A stretch of 64,000 bases of DNA from Lentisphaerae bacterium GWF2_57_35 (GTDB lineage Bacteria > Verrucomicrobiota > Kiritimatiellia > CAIQIC01 > GWF2-57-35), in the NCBI GenBank assembly GCA_001804865.1, contig MHBK01000066.1, positions 33,856 to 97,855 of the forward strand, read 5' to 3'. Shown here piece after piece: positions 1 through 8,720 of this stretch (within the stretch, counting starts at the first letter, position 1; every line of letters starts with the position of its first letter). The notes beneath the pieces are model-generated. The model searched no databases. It was not told where the DNA came from and was given only the letters and a program-made list of their open reading frames with translations. Made by a program: the position numbers and the translations under genes.

Positions 1-1436
1 TGGGAGAAGGCTTCTGGATTCCCAGCGATGCGCACCAGAAAATTGGCGGCCAATATGCCCGCCAGGATTGGATCTGGAATGCCGCGTTGAACAAAATGAT
101 CGGCGCGTCCCAGGCGCGGCATGTGCTGGTCATTGCCGACTCCTGCTACGGCGGCTCCCTGTTCCGCGGCGACGCCGCGGCCAAATCTTCCGGCGAGGTG
201 GGTTGGTATTACAGCGCCATGAATAAGCCGTCGCGCTATCTGATCGCCAGCGGCGACCTCGAGCCGGTCTATGACGACGGCGCCCGGCACAGCGTCTTTG
301 CGCAGATGCTCTTGAATTATCTGCAATATCAGGACAAAGGCTATTTCGCCGCCTCGGAAATCGGGCTTGCGGTGCGCGATAAGGTCAGCGAGATGACCGG
401 TCAGATGGTCCGTATGGGGCCGTTGCCCGTTCCGACGGACGCCGGCGGCGAGTTTGTTTTCGTGAGCCAAAAATCCGATTTTCCCGCGCTGGCCGGCGAA
501 TGGCGGAAGGAGCTGCCGGACCAGCCCAAGACGGTTCCGGCAGCCGGCCGCGACCGCATGGGGCAACTGCGGGATATTGCCTTGTTGGATCAACGCGGCG
601 CGTCCAATACCGTGCGCGCCTTGATCGAACGGGTTTCCGGGGGAGTTCCCGATCCTCTGGCGGAGACGGTTTTGTCTTATGTCCGCACCGGACATAAGCA
701 GCAGAAGTGGGCGGAAACCCAGGCCTTGATCGAGAAACTCCGCGATGACGGCGAGACGACGAACTCGACCAACGCGCACGGCGTACAGCCGCGCGTGCTG
801 GCGATGCTGGAACCCATAGTGGCCGGCGGCGGCGAAGATCGGGAGGGGCAGGCCCTGTTGTATGAAATCGCGCTTTGGTCGGCGTTGAAGGCGCAGGATC
901 GCGTGAAAATCGTCGAACGGGAAGTCCTGCAAGATGCCTTGCGCGAGCTGCAGTTGAGCGACTCGAACTTGTCCGATCCGCGCGCCCGGCTCGTGTTGGG
1001 CCGATTGTTTCCCGCGGGCTCGCTCTTGTCTTCAAAGATCCTGGCCAGTCGGGAGGGCGACAAAATCATGATCCGGCTGATCGATACGCAGACGTCCGAG
1101 GTGCTGGCCATTTTGTCGGAATCCATCAAACCGGATGATGAGGTAACGGCCGCCTGCAAACGTTTGGCGGATGCCATTGTGGACCGGTTGATCCAACTCA
1201 AGCCGCTGAAGGCCGCGGTGACGTCCGTTGACCAGGATGTGCTGACAGCCCCCATCGGCCGCTTTCAGCAGGCGCACAAGGATATGACTTTTACTGTGCT
1301 TAAACAGGACGGAACGGAAGCCGGCGAAGCCCGGTTGACCGACCTGGGCGAAGAAGAGAGCCGGTTTCAGGCGATCTGGAAGACCTCCGGCGCTGCAGCT
1401 CAACCTCTTTGGATATCCGAGAAGGTCATTCCCTAA
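1..1436 (+). CDS. Caspase-family (peptidase C14) protein with CsgG/FlgO-like C-terminal region, 5' partial
   Basis: The reading frame is open from the left edge (first whole codon at base 3), so the start and the N-terminal part lie outside the window. The visible N-terminus carries the caspase-fold signature: GFWIPSDA, then VLVIADSCYGG, in which the Cys (codon 144-146) is the expected nucleophile. The partner His would sit upstream and cannot be seen. The caspase p20-like part ends around base 460. The C-terminal third (about bases 860-1240) has IVEREVLQDAL, LGRLFPAGSLL and DTQTSEVLA, a pattern resembling the CsgG/FlgO-type domain of bacterial lipoproteins. Such caspase homologues are usually signalling or maturation proteases. 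Its TAA overlaps the convergent stop of the next gene by 4 bp. The caspase call is firm; the C-terminal call is by motif resemblance only. Confidence 0.8.
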   Translation, partial: GEGFWIPSDAHQKIGGQYARQDWIWNAALNKMIGASQARHVLVIADSCYGGSLFRGDAAAKSSGEVGWYYSAMNKPSRYLIASGDLEPVYDDGARHSVFAQMLLNYLQYQDKGYFAASEIGLAVRDKVSEMTGQMVRMGPLPVPTDAGGEFVFVSQKSDFPALAGEWRKELPDQPKTVPAAGRDRMGQLRDIALLDQRGASNTVRALIERVSGGVPDPLAETVLSYVRTGHKQQKWAETQALIEKLRDDGETTNSTNAHGVQPRVLAMLEPIVAGGGEDREGQALLYEIALWSALKAQDRVKIVEREVLQDALRELQLSDSNLSDPRARLVLGRLFPAGSLLSSKILASREGDKIMIRLIDTQTSEVLAILSESIKPDDEVTAACKRLADAIVDRLIQLKPLKAAVTSVDQDVLTAPIGRFQQAHKDMTFTVLKQDGTEAGEARLTDLGEEESRFQAIWKTSGAAAQPLWISEKVIP

Positions 1437-2587
1437 ACAGGACGATAACGCCGGCCAAAATCGTAGGCTTTCAGCAGGGCCGCTTTCAGGTTTTCCTTCG
1501 TTACTTCAAAAGGCTCGTTGCGAATGAAGAACACGTCCAGCGCATGTTTCACAATCAAGTCCAGCTCGGCATCCCGTTGATGGGGGTCAAAACCTAATTG
1601 GCCAAGGTGCAGCGGCAAGCCAACCGACTTCATGAACCGGATGGCGGTGTCCGCTTCATCCATTCGTTGCTCCAAGATGAGTTGGGCCATGATGCCGATG
1701 GCGACCAATTCGCCGTGCAGGAATTTCTCGTGCAGTTCGTTAATCACCGTTAATCCTTGGGCCACTGCGTGAGCGCCGGCCAGCCCCCCGCTTTCGAAGC
1801 CAAGGCCGCTGAGAAGGATGTTCGCCTCGATGATCTGATGCAGGGCGGGCCCAATCTGTTTGCTCCGCAGCTCCTCCAACGCAGCCGCTCCGCATTCCAG
1901 AAGTACATCGTTGCACTGACGGGCGATCGCCAGGGCGGCCCGGGTTGGGCGGGCGCCGCGGGCGGTGCGGCCCTGCGGATTTTCCATGCAGCAACGAGCC
2001 TCGAAATAAGTCGAAAAGGCGTCGCCCATCCCGGCCACGAGGTAACGTTCCGGTGCGGCGGCCAGTACATCGACATCCGCCAGAACGAGCAAGGGGCTGA
2101 CCGGGCTGAATTCCACGCTTTGAAAGACGCCGTGTTCGTCATATAAGACCGAATGCGCCGCCGTCGGGGCATCGGTCGAAGCCGTGGTGGGAATGCAGAC
2201 CGTCGATATCCCGAGCTGTAGCGCCGCCATTCGCGCGGCATCCAGGCACTTGCCCCCGCCTACGCCGATGACCGCCTGAATCGGCGTCTCGCAGGTGCGG
2301 AAGAACTCCGCCGCGCGACGGACTTCTTCGACGGTCGATTCGCCTTGGAAGACCGTTTCCGAAACCCTGAATCCGGCGGACGTAAGACTTTTGCTTATGC
2401 GCTCGCCCAGATTTTTTTTACGCCCCGGCGTGATCAGAACGCCCACGCTTCCCGAAAGACTGATCGCCAGATATTCCCCCAGCCGATCGAGGACGCCATG
2501 CCCTTGAACATATTGATGGGGAGAAATGAAGAGATGCGCGGGTTGTCCGTTGTGCAGCGTTTGACCAAAGATTGTACTTGGATCCAT
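1433..2587 (-). CDS. Iron-containing alcohol dehydrogenase, glycerol dehydrogenase (GldA)-like
   Basis: 384 aa. NAD-dependent group III dehydrogenase fold: an N-terminal nucleotide-binding half with GVGGGKCLDAAR (the GGGK-D phosphate/NAD loop) and PTTASTDAPT, and a C-terminal helical half with metal-ligand positions in MGDAFSTYFEA (Asp), AGAHAVAQG (His) and FLHGELVAIG (His). These three ligands match the Zn/Fe site known in GldA. The start was set at the ATG at 2587 because AAAGGAG lies 8 nt upstream; an earlier in-frame ATG at 2632 has no ribosome site. The probable reaction is oxidation of glycerol or a similar polyol, but substrate cannot be read from the sequence and sn-glycerol-1-phosphate dehydrogenase relatives share the fold. 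Confidence 0.85.
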   Translation of the reverse strand: MDPSTIFGQTLHNGQPAHLFISPHQYVQGHGVLDRLGEYLAISLSGSVGVLITPGRKKNLGERISKSLTSAGFRVSETVFQGESTVEEVRRAAEFFRTCETPIQAVIGVGGGKCLDAARMAALQLGISTVCIPTTASTDAPTAAHSVLYDEHGVFQSVEFSPVSPLLVLADVDVLAAAPERYLVAGMGDAFSTYFEARCCMENPQGRTARGARPTRAALAIARQCNDVLLECGAAALEELRSKQIGPALHQIIEANILLSGLGFESGGLAGAHAVAQGLTVINELHEKFLHGELVAIGIMAQLILEQRMDEADTAIRFMKSVGLPLHLGQLGFDPHQRDAELDLIVKHALDVFFIRNEPFEVTKENLKAALLKAYDFGRRYRPV

Positions 2588-2678
2588 GAAGTGAGGCTCC
2601 TTTGGCATTCTATTTACCTCATGAGCGGCCATTCGTCAAAAGGCATTAATCTGATTGGAAAGTATTTTGGCGGTCGCG

Positions 2679-2765
2679 TTCTCCCTGCCCGCAAGGCGGC
2701 TTTAAACGAAAGCCCGTCTTCGCCCGCCTGCGCATCGCTACGCGAAGCGTTGCGGGCAGGGAGAA
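2679..2765. repeat. Extragenic inverted-repeat element (16-bp perfect arms)
   Basis: Arms TTCTCCCTGCCCGCAA (2679-2694) and TTGCGGGCAGGGAGAA (2750-2765) are perfectly complementary, separated by 55 bp that contains further self-complementary pieces (CGCTACGCGAAGCG). It sits in the 267-bp gap between the divergent gldA-like and aspartase-like genes, where no coding frame is credible. It could be a REP/MITE-like repeat or a large hairpin in either leader transcript. No target duplication is visible. Confidence 0.7.
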
Positions 2766-2854
2766 GCCGGGCCGCCTTCAACGGAGTGTATCCGATAAGG
2801 ATTGCATCGAACGGACGGATTCTTAAGATGGACGCCAATAATTTGAGGTGATCA

Positions 2855-4231
2855 ATGCGAATGGAAAAAGATTCTTTGGGCGAACTGGCGATTCCGGACG
2901 ACGCTTATTTCGGGATTCACACGGTTCGGTCCCTGGCTAATTTCAAGATATCGGGCGAACGGATTCCGATAGAAATCGTTTATGGCATGGTGAAGTTGAA
3001 GCTGGCTTGCGCGCGGGCGAATGCAGCGCTGGATTTGCTGGACAAGGAAAAGCGCAAGGCGATCGTGCAAGCCTGTCAGCGGATTTTGGCGGGCGAGTTC
3101 GACAGCCAGTTTCCTCTGGATGTTTTTCAGGCGGGCTCGGGCACCTCGTCGAACATGAACGTCAACGAAGTGATCGCGAATGTGGCGAACGAGAGCCTGG
3201 GGGGCCAGAAGGGGGATCGGCGCCTGGTGCATCCCAACGACGATGTGAACATGGGCCAGTCGACCAACAACATATTTCCCTCCGCGATCCGGATCGCCGG
3301 CGTGGAGTTGTCGGCCAAATTGTTGGAATCGCTCCGTCGTCTGATTGGCGAGTTGCATCGAAAGGAAACGGAGTTTGCCGATGTGATCAAGAGTGGGCGC
3401 ACCCATCTGCAGGATGCGGTTCCCGTGACGCTCGGCCAGGAGTTTTCGGCGTGGGCGCGGGCGTTGGAGAAGGACGTTAAACGCATCGAGCAGGCCCGCG
3501 TCAAAATCCGGGAGTTGGGGGCGGGCGGGACAGCCATTGGAACCGGCGTCAATACGCCCAAGGCCTTCCGGCCCGAATTGATCCGGGAGCTCAGCACCTT
3601 GACCGGCGAATTGTACGAGGGAGCCGAAAATGGAGTCGAAGCCACGCAGTTCCTGACGGATGTTGCGGAGCTGTCTTCGGCGGCCAAGCTGCTGAGCCTG
3701 GATCTCCAGAAGCTTTGCAACGATCTGCGCCTGCTGGGGTCCGGTCCGAACACGGGTCTGGCTGAAATCGTCTTGCCGCCGGTGGAGCCGGGCTCGTCGA
3801 TCATGCCGGGCAAGATCAATCCAAGCATCTGCGAGGCGGCCAACATGATCTGCCTGCAAGTACAGGGCAACGACCTGACCGTTTCGCTGGCCTGCGGCGC
3901 CGGGCAACTGGAGTTGAATACACACATGCCGGTGATCGGCTTGAATCTGGTCAAATCGCTCAAGATCCTGGAGCGCGGCTGCGTCATGCTGGCGGACAAA
4001 TGCATCGCGGGCATCAAGGCGAATAGAGACGTCTGCCGCCGAAACTTCGAAGTAAGCGCGGGCCTGCCGACCATCCTGAACCCAAAACTCGGCTACGACC
4101 GCGTCGCCGAACTCGTAAAGGAATCGCTGGCCACGAAGAAGACCCTGCGAGAGTTGGTTCTCGAAAAGCAGATGATGACCGAAGAGGACTACGAGGCGCT
4201 GCTGAAGAAATCGACGGGGCCGAATTTGTAA
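2855..4231 (+). CDS. Aspartate ammonia-lyase / class II fumarase family protein
   Basis: 458 aa, the usual length. Family signatures are all present: GSGTSSNMNVNEVIAN (around residue 100), HPNDDVNMGQSTNN with the catalytic-site residues, and the GSSIMPGKINP loop near residue 312. The enzymes of this superfamily add or remove water (fumarate/malate) or ammonia (fumarate/aspartate). Details lean to aspartase: YFGIHTVRS near the N-terminus (aspartases have YYGIHTLR, fumarases WGAQTQRS), AGQLELNTHMPVI, and CIAGIKANRDVC. The fumarase-like VHPNDDVN keeps the alternative open. The start is supported by GAGGTGATCA immediately before the ATG. Soluble, cytoplasmic; likely monocistronic. Confidence 0.85.
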   Translation: MRMEKDSLGELAIPDDAYFGIHTVRSLANFKISGERIPIEIVYGMVKLKLACARANAALDLLDKEKRKAIVQACQRILAGEFDSQFPLDVFQAGSGTSSNMNVNEVIANVANESLGGQKGDRRLVHPNDDVNMGQSTNNIFPSAIRIAGVELSAKLLESLRRLIGELHRKETEFADVIKSGRTHLQDAVPVTLGQEFSAWARALEKDVKRIEQARVKIRELGAGGTAIGTGVNTPKAFRPELIRELSTLTGELYEGAENGVEATQFLTDVAELSSAAKLLSLDLQKLCNDLRLLGSGPNTGLAEIVLPPVEPGSSIMPGKINPSICEAANMICLQVQGNDLTVSLACGAGQLELNTHMPVIGLNLVKSLKILERGCVMLADKCIAGIKANRDVCRRNFEVSAGLPTILNPKLGYDRVAELVKESLATKKTLRELVLEKQMMTEEDYEALLKKSTGPNL

Positions 4232-4285
4232 AAGGCGCGCATGATTGGCGATTTTTCATGTGTCATCCCGAATTTTATCTAATAA

Positions 4286-4309
4286 GCATATTTATGCCAT
4301 TTGCGCAAA
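4286..4309. promoter_or_regulatory. Two adjacent short palindromes upstream of the defence pair
   Basis: GCATATTTATGC (4286-4297) and TTTGCGCAAA (4300-4309) are perfect palindromes lying about 75-95 bp before the RloA-like start in an AT-rich 150-bp intergenic region. They could be regulator binding sites. Short palindromes are expected by chance in AT-rich DNA, so support is weak. Confidence 0.25.
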
Positions 4310-4380
4310 ATCTAGGCGAAAAATGTGAAAATAATGCAAATAAAGCTTTAACATTGTAATTTATGCTGTAATTTGTGGGT

Positions 4381-5670
4381 ATGTTAATCGAATTCAAAAC
4401 AACGAATTTTCGTTCTATCCGCGAAGAGCAAACCTTTAGTCTCGTAGCCAGCAATGCTGATAAAGAACTGTCCTCCTGCCTGATTGAACGTAAATTGCCT
4501 GGCCTTTCCAACGTTCGTTTTTTAAAGGGAGCCGCGATCTATGGAGCTAACGCTTCTGGAAAATCGAACGTGATAGAGGCTCTTCATTTCCTGTCGCGTT
4601 TTGTCACTCGTTCCGCAACGCGAATCCAGCCCGGCGACCCAACGGGGGCCGAACCATTCAAGCTGGACAGAGATTCGATAAAGAAGCCTTCTGAGTTTGA
4701 AATTACGTTCGTGGCCGATGACGTACGCTATGTATTTGGCGTTTCAGTTACTCCAGAGAAGGTTATTGAAGAGTATCTAGTTGCCTATCCAAAAGGGTTG
4801 CCGCAACGTTGGTATCATCGAGCCTTTAACGCGAAGAAAAATATCTATGAGTGGGCGAAGCCTTCGACGGAATTCAAGCAAGACAAGAGTCTTCAGGAGA
4901 AAACGCGTGAAAACTCTTTGTTTCTATCCGTTGGGCCTCAGTTCAACCACGAACAACTCACAGGCGTATTCAATTGGTTTAAGAAGAACCTAAAGTTCAT
5001 TCGTTTAGCCGATGCAATGCTTCATCCTCGCTATACGGCGGAACTGATCGTGAATCCGGCGCATCATGACCGTATTTTAAATTTGCTTCGTAGTGCGGAT
5101 ATTGGAGTGGCGGACGCTAAAATTAACGAGACAGAAGTTAGTGTCGAGGAGTTGAAAACGAATCTTCCTCCGTCCGTGCTTGCGAAGATTGAAGCAGAAG
5201 GCCCTTTAAAGCCTGCCAAGACGGTCGAAATCAATCTGATGCATAAAGCCGATGGGATAGACCCTGTGACGTTGGATTATGATACGGAAGAATCTAATGG
5301 GACTCGTCGCTATTTTTCTCTCATCGGTCCTTGGATCGATATTCTTGAGCATGGCTATACGGTCTTTGTCGATGAGATTGAAACGAGTCTGCATCCCAAT
5401 CTGGTGAAAGAGTTGATTAAGCTTCTTTTATGCAGCAAGAACAATCCTAAAGGCGCACAGATCGTGTTTACAACGCACAATCCCGTGCTATTAGACGGCG
5501 CTGTTTTGCGAAGAGATCAAATTTGGTTTACCGAGAAAACTCCGGCCAATACAACGCATCTTTATCCATTGACCGATTATAAGCCTCGAAATGATGAAGT
5601 TCTGGCGAAAGGTTATCTCGCAGGCCGTTATGGAGCGATTCCATATTTTCCAGAGGGTTTGAAGCTATGA
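4381..5670 (+). CDS. AAA15/OLD-like ATPase, RloA type
   Basis: 429 aa from the ATG at 4381; a GTG two codons earlier is equally open and neither start has a strong ribosome site. The protein begins with the typical MLIEFKTTNFRSI beta-strand, followed by the Walker A GANASGKSNVIEAL (about residues 55-68). Late in the protein are VFVDEIETSLHPNLV (Walker B plus signature region, near residue 325) and IVFTTHNPVLL (the switch His). This ABC-type ATPase family (PF13304) acts with small nuclease-like partners in anti-phage or restriction-linked loci. The next gene, overlapping by 4 bp (ATGA), is RloB-like, which fixes the context. Base composition is clearly more AT-rich than both flanks, suggesting acquisition. 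Confidence 0.85.
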   Translation: MLIEFKTTNFRSIREEQTFSLVASNADKELSSCLIERKLPGLSNVRFLKGAAIYGANASGKSNVIEALHFLSRFVTRSATRIQPGDPTGAEPFKLDRDSIKKPSEFEITFVADDVRYVFGVSVTPEKVIEEYLVAYPKGLPQRWYHRAFNAKKNIYEWAKPSTEFKQDKSLQEKTRENSLFLSVGPQFNHEQLTGVFNWFKKNLKFIRLADAMLHPRYTAELIVNPAHHDRILNLLRSADIGVADAKINETEVSVEELKTNLPPSVLAKIEAEGPLKPAKTVEINLMHKADGIDPVTLDYDTEESNGTRRYFSLIGPWIDILEHGYTVFVDEIETSLHPNLVKELIKLLLCSKNNPKGAQIVFTTHNPVLLDGAVLRRDQIWFTEKTPANTTHLYPLTDYKPRNDEVLAKGYLAGRYGAIPYFPEGLKL

Positions 5671-6356
5671 GGGGCCACAAGTCGTTTGTGCGCAGCGCAA
5701 AGATGTACCAACGTGGCACGCCTCGTGGCTATGAAATTTCCGATAAGGTCCTTCTCATTGTAACTGAGGGAGAGAAAACAGAGCCCAATTATCTGAAAGC
5801 GTTGTGTGATCGTCTTCGATTGTCGGCAACCGATATTGAGATTGTGCATCCCGAAGGAACGGATCCGTTGACTCTTGTTAGAACAGCCGTCGACCTTCGC
5901 AATAAACGGAAGAATGCGGCGAAAAAGGGTTTTTCTGTCGAATACGATGAGGTGTGGGTCGTGTTTGATATGGAAAGGCCGCATGATGAGCGGCGCAGGC
6001 TCGCAGTGCAAGCTAAAGCTCTTCCGGAGGCTTCAGAGATCAAGTTCGCGTGCTCTGATCCGTGTTTTGAGTATTGGCTGCTGCTTCATGAGGAATACAC
6101 CACAGCTTCTTTTGCAGATTGGAAAGCTGTGGTAAGGCGACTTAAGAAGCACTGGAAAGACTATGCAAAAGGCCAACAACCAACGCATGAATTCCTTCAA
6201 AAAGTACCAACAGCCGTGACTCATGCGGAACGTTGCCGCGTGCATCATCGAAATGGGGGCGGCGATGGAAATCCTTCAACAGAAGTCGATCGCTTAGTGC
6301 GGTCTATGAACGACTCAACCAGACCTCATCTCCGGTATGCTATTCCTTCTGAATAA
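5667..6356 (+). CDS. RloB-like protein (Toprim-like putative nuclease)
   Basis: 229 aa, translationally coupled to the ATPase gene through an ATGA overlap. The N-terminal half has KVLLIVTEGEKTEPNYL (residues about 27-43), the acidic strand-loop seen in RloB/OLD Toprim-type domains, and VWVVFDMERPHD (about residue 93), a second acidic motif. FACSDPCFEYWLLLH is the other RloB hallmark. In family members the paired ATPase is thought to control the nuclease-like subunit; the actual target is not known from sequence. A two-gene unit of AAA15 ATPase plus Toprim-like protein is the general plan of several anti-phage systems (for example PARIS), but this pair is RloA/RloB-like rather than AriA/AriB by its motifs. 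Confidence 0.8.
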   Translation: MRGHKSFVRSAKMYQRGTPRGYEISDKVLLIVTEGEKTEPNYLKALCDRLRLSATDIEIVHPEGTDPLTLVRTAVDLRNKRKNAAKKGFSVEYDEVWVVFDMERPHDERRRLAVQAKALPEASEIKFACSDPCFEYWLLLHEEYTTASFADWKAVVRRLKKHWKDYAKGQQPTHEFLQKVPTAVTHAERCRVHHRNGGGDGNPSTEVDRLVRSMNDSTRPHLRYAIPSE

Positions 6357-6359
6357 GAA

Positions 6360-6869
6360 TCAGAACGCGTAATGGATGCCGGCTTCGAAGCTCATGTTGC
6401 TGCGTTCGAGATCTTCGTCCCGCACGAAAACTTCCCGCGTGGCGGTTTCGAGGATGAGGGCGGCGGAGAGGGCGATGGTTTTGGAGAGGGCTACTTTGGC
6501 GCCGAGGTCGCCGCGCAATACGGCGGCGTCGTCGCTGGCGTTGGGGAACCCTTTATCGGCGTCGGTGCTTGCATACGAAACGCCCGCCGCAAGGAACGGC
6601 AGGATGAAGGGTTTGCCCAGGTTGATGTTTTTGACGGCGCGGGCGCCGAGAATCCAGGTTTCCGCGTCGGAACTGCGCAGATAGGACGCTTGGGGGCCCA
6701 GGGAGAATCCGTACATGAAAAAATATCCGTAGTAGGCGTCCGCCCGGATGGCTTGATCGCGGTCGAACCCCAACCCGCCAGCCACTTCCTGGGTTCCCAC
6801 GGCCAACGAATCGGCTCGGGCCGTGGATATCGCCAGACAAGCAACCAGCAGTAGCAGGACTTTTTTCAC
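6360..6869 (-). CDS. Small outer-membrane beta-barrel protein
   Basis: 169 aa with a clear signal peptide (MKKVLLLLVACLAISTARA, cleavage after ARA). The mature part alternates hydrophobic and polar residues as in OmpA/OprF-like 8-stranded barrels and ends in ...GIHYAF, a terminal aromatic residue as expected for outer-membrane insertion. The start is GTG at 6869 with AGGGGGAA upstream. It is a paralogue of the next gene upstream, with the same order of features (EVAGGLGFDRDQAIRADAYY corresponds to EISVSGVWDFRSIN...EIFYG), and the two are probably one transcript. No enzymatic function is expected; such proteins are structural or porin-like. Confidence 0.7.
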   Translation of the reverse strand: MKKVLLLLVACLAISTARADSLAVGTQEVAGGLGFDRDQAIRADAYYGYFFMYGFSLGPQASYLRSSDAETWILGARAVKNINLGKPFILPFLAAGVSYASTDADKGFPNASDDAAVLRGDLGAKVALSKTIALSAALILETATREVFVRDEDLERSNMSFEAGIHYAF

Positions 6870-6897
6870 GGATTCCCCCTGTCAGCTTGAAGCCGGC

Positions 6898-7440
6898 TTA
6901 GAAATAGTAACGCATGCCGATGTTCAGGCGCGAGTCGGTATTCTTAAGCTCGCCTTCGTCTGCATAGATTTTGCCGGTGCACGCGTCGACAGAAAGCGAT
7001 GTGGAAATGGCCAGGTTGTCGGTGATGAAAAACTTCACGCCGCCTTCGAGGCCGAGGTTCAGGCCGTTGTCGTCCTGTTTTTCTTCCTCCGTCGTCGGGA
7101 TTTCCAGCGAGGCGCCGGCCACGCTCAGGGAGGCTCCCACGAAAGGAACGATTTCCGGTACGATTTCCAATTCCGACAAGTCGAAGTTGAATTCGCCGGC
7201 CACGCCGATGGACCAGGCGCGGTGCAAATCGTCGTCCGTGAACGAAGCCCGGGGGCCGACTTCAATCTGGTCCATGATGAAGTAGCCGTAGAAAATCTCG
7301 GCGTCGATGAGCCGTTTGTTAATGGAGCGGAAATCCCAAACGCCCGACACGGATATTTCGCTGGTTCCCTGGGTTAAGAGGGCGGCAAATCCGTTGACGG
7401 AAAGAGACAATAAGGCAGCAACTAACAGCAATTTTTTCAT
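6898..7440 (-). CDS. Small outer-membrane beta-barrel protein, paralogue
   Basis: 180 aa. The start at 7440 is chosen for the AAAGGAGGTCCC ribosome site directly upstream; a frame extension of 11 codons exists but lacks one. Signal peptide MKKLLLVAALLSLSVNGFA. Barrel-like alternating strands (EIFYGYFIMDQIEVGPRASF, VGASLSVAG) and a C-terminal IGMRYYF, the aromatic end typical of outer-membrane proteins. The preceding-strand pattern and the YFIM/YFFM motif are shared with the downstream gene (28 bp apart), so the pair arose by duplication. Function beyond outer-membrane barrel is not determinable. Confidence 0.7.
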   Translation of the reverse strand: MKKLLLVAALLSLSVNGFAALLTQGTSEISVSGVWDFRSINKRLIDAEIFYGYFIMDQIEVGPRASFTDDDLHRAWSIGVAGEFNFDLSELEIVPEIVPFVGASLSVAGASLEIPTTEEEKQDDNGLNLGLEGGVKFFITDNLAISTSLSVDACTGKIYADEGELKNTDSRLNIGMRYYF

Positions 7441-7516
7441 GGGACCTCCTTTGGTTTTAAGTCCATGTGTCATGGTGTCCTGATTTTACGAAAAGTCAAG
7501 AGTCGATCGGATGGTA

Positions 7517-8497
7517 TTAGGCGAAGACGGAAGTCTGCATGGCCGGGTTGTGAAAGATGTCGTCCTGCAGCCGTTGGCTGAGGGCCTGATAGATGCGTCC
7601 GGGGCTTCCATTGCCGACCGGCTGGCCGTTGTATTCCACCGCGGCTGTGACATCCGGGGTTGTTCCGAAGACCAGGATTTCCGCGGCTTCCGCCGCCTCC
7701 TGCTTCGTAATATCGGCTTCCTGAACCGCGGTCAGCGTCCCGTCCGCTACGAGCGGGCGGGCCAGTTCGATGCATCGGAGCATAGTGGTTCCGGCCAGGA
7801 TATGGCCGGGTTTGGGAATTTTCAGGACGCCGGCGGGCGAGACGATGCCCATGTTTTCCGTCGGGCCTTCGGCCATGAAACCTTCGGTATCGAAGGCGAC
7901 GACAAAATCCACTCCGGCGTCGACGGCTTCTTTTTTCATCAGGACGTTCAAGAGATAATTCACGCTCTTGATGTTGGCAAACGGCGCATTGCGGGCGGGG
8001 ATGGCGCTTGCCCGAATCCGGGCGCCGTCGGGATGTTGTTGCATGAACGGAGGCTTCAATTCGTAGACGACGATGTACAACCCCGGCTCGGGGCATTCGT
8101 AAGGGCTGATGCCCAGGCTGCCGGGGCCGCGCGACACGAACAGGCGGACGAGCGCCTCCGGCTTTCCGCCGGCGCGGACGGTTTGCAGCACGCGGTCGCG
8201 CAGAGTCTCCCCGGAGCAGGGAAGCGCCAAGCCGATCGATCGCGCCGAGCCGGTCAGCCGTTCGAGGTGGGCCGGGAGGTTGTAGATGCGGCCTTCGACG
8301 CACTTGAATGTTTCAAAGACGGCGTCGCCGCGGTGGACCATGTGGTCGTCGATCGGAACCTGCATCAACACCGGATCGACGACGATGCCGTCCAGCACGC
8401 TGGAGTACATGGAATAATAACGATCGTGATAGGGCCGTCGGCTTTGCGCGACCCGCTGCATAAAGGCGGCTGCATCGAGAATCGGTATGGAGTTCAT
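7517..8497 (-). CDS. Class IV (fold-type IV) PLP aminotransferase, branched-chain/D-amino-acid type
   Basis: 326 aa. PLP enzyme of the BCAT/DAAT/ADC-lyase family. The Schiff-base lysine is in ANIKSVNYLLNVLMKKEA (near residue 162), followed by the conserved substrate/PLP segment GFMAEGPTENMGIV and the GTTMLRCIELA phosphate-binding helix; HRGDAVFETFKC near the N-terminus is the typical family entry. BCATs and D-amino-acid transaminases cannot be told apart securely on these motifs; 4-amino-4-deoxychorismate lyase is the third option. The start ATG at 8497 follows a weak AGG. Downstream on the same strand is the barrel pair, but the 76-bp gap argues for separate transcription. Confidence 0.8.
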   Translation of the reverse strand: MNSIPILDAAAFMQRVAQSRRPYHDRYYSMYSSVLDGIVVDPVLMQVPIDDHMVHRGDAVFETFKCVEGRIYNLPAHLERLTGSARSIGLALPCSGETLRDRVLQTVRAGGKPEALVRLFVSRGPGSLGISPYECPEPGLYIVVYELKPPFMQQHPDGARIRASAIPARNAPFANIKSVNYLLNVLMKKEAVDAGVDFVVAFDTEGFMAEGPTENMGIVSPAGVLKIPKPGHILAGTTMLRCIELARPLVADGTLTAVQEADITKQEAAEAAEILVFGTTPDVTAAVEYNGQPVGNGSPGRIYQALSQRLQDDIFHNPAMQTSVFA

Positions 8498-8572
8498 AAA
8501 AAATGCCTATTTGAAAAATCGTGCATCATTAAATCGTAGAAAGGCATGGAAAACAAAGCTAAAAACGGGGGG

Positions 8573-8704
8573 CAGTGATCAGTAATCAGTAAACAGTAAA
8601 CAGTGATCAGTAAACAGTAAACAGTAATCAGTAAACAGTAATCAGTAATCAGTGATCAGTAATCAGTGATCAGTAAACAGTAAACAGTGATCAGTAAACA
8701 GTAT
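8573..8704. repeat. Heptamer tandem array, 18 units of CAGTRAW
   Basis: Eighteen consecutive 7-bp units in perfect register (8573-8698) plus a partial unit. Every unit begins CAGT; the remaining three bases vary only among AAT, AAA and GAT. There is no indel in the array. It lies between the class IV aminotransferase and the CAAX-type protease, at the 3' side of the latter, and is matched by an inverted array at the protease 5' side. Not a CRISPR: there are no spacers. Confidence 0.9.
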
Positions 8705-8720
8705 CAGGCGTTTTCTTTGC

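Noticed and set aside
385..1403. Small frames on both strands inside the caspase gene
   Set aside because: All overlap the real gene and lack motifs or ribosome sites.
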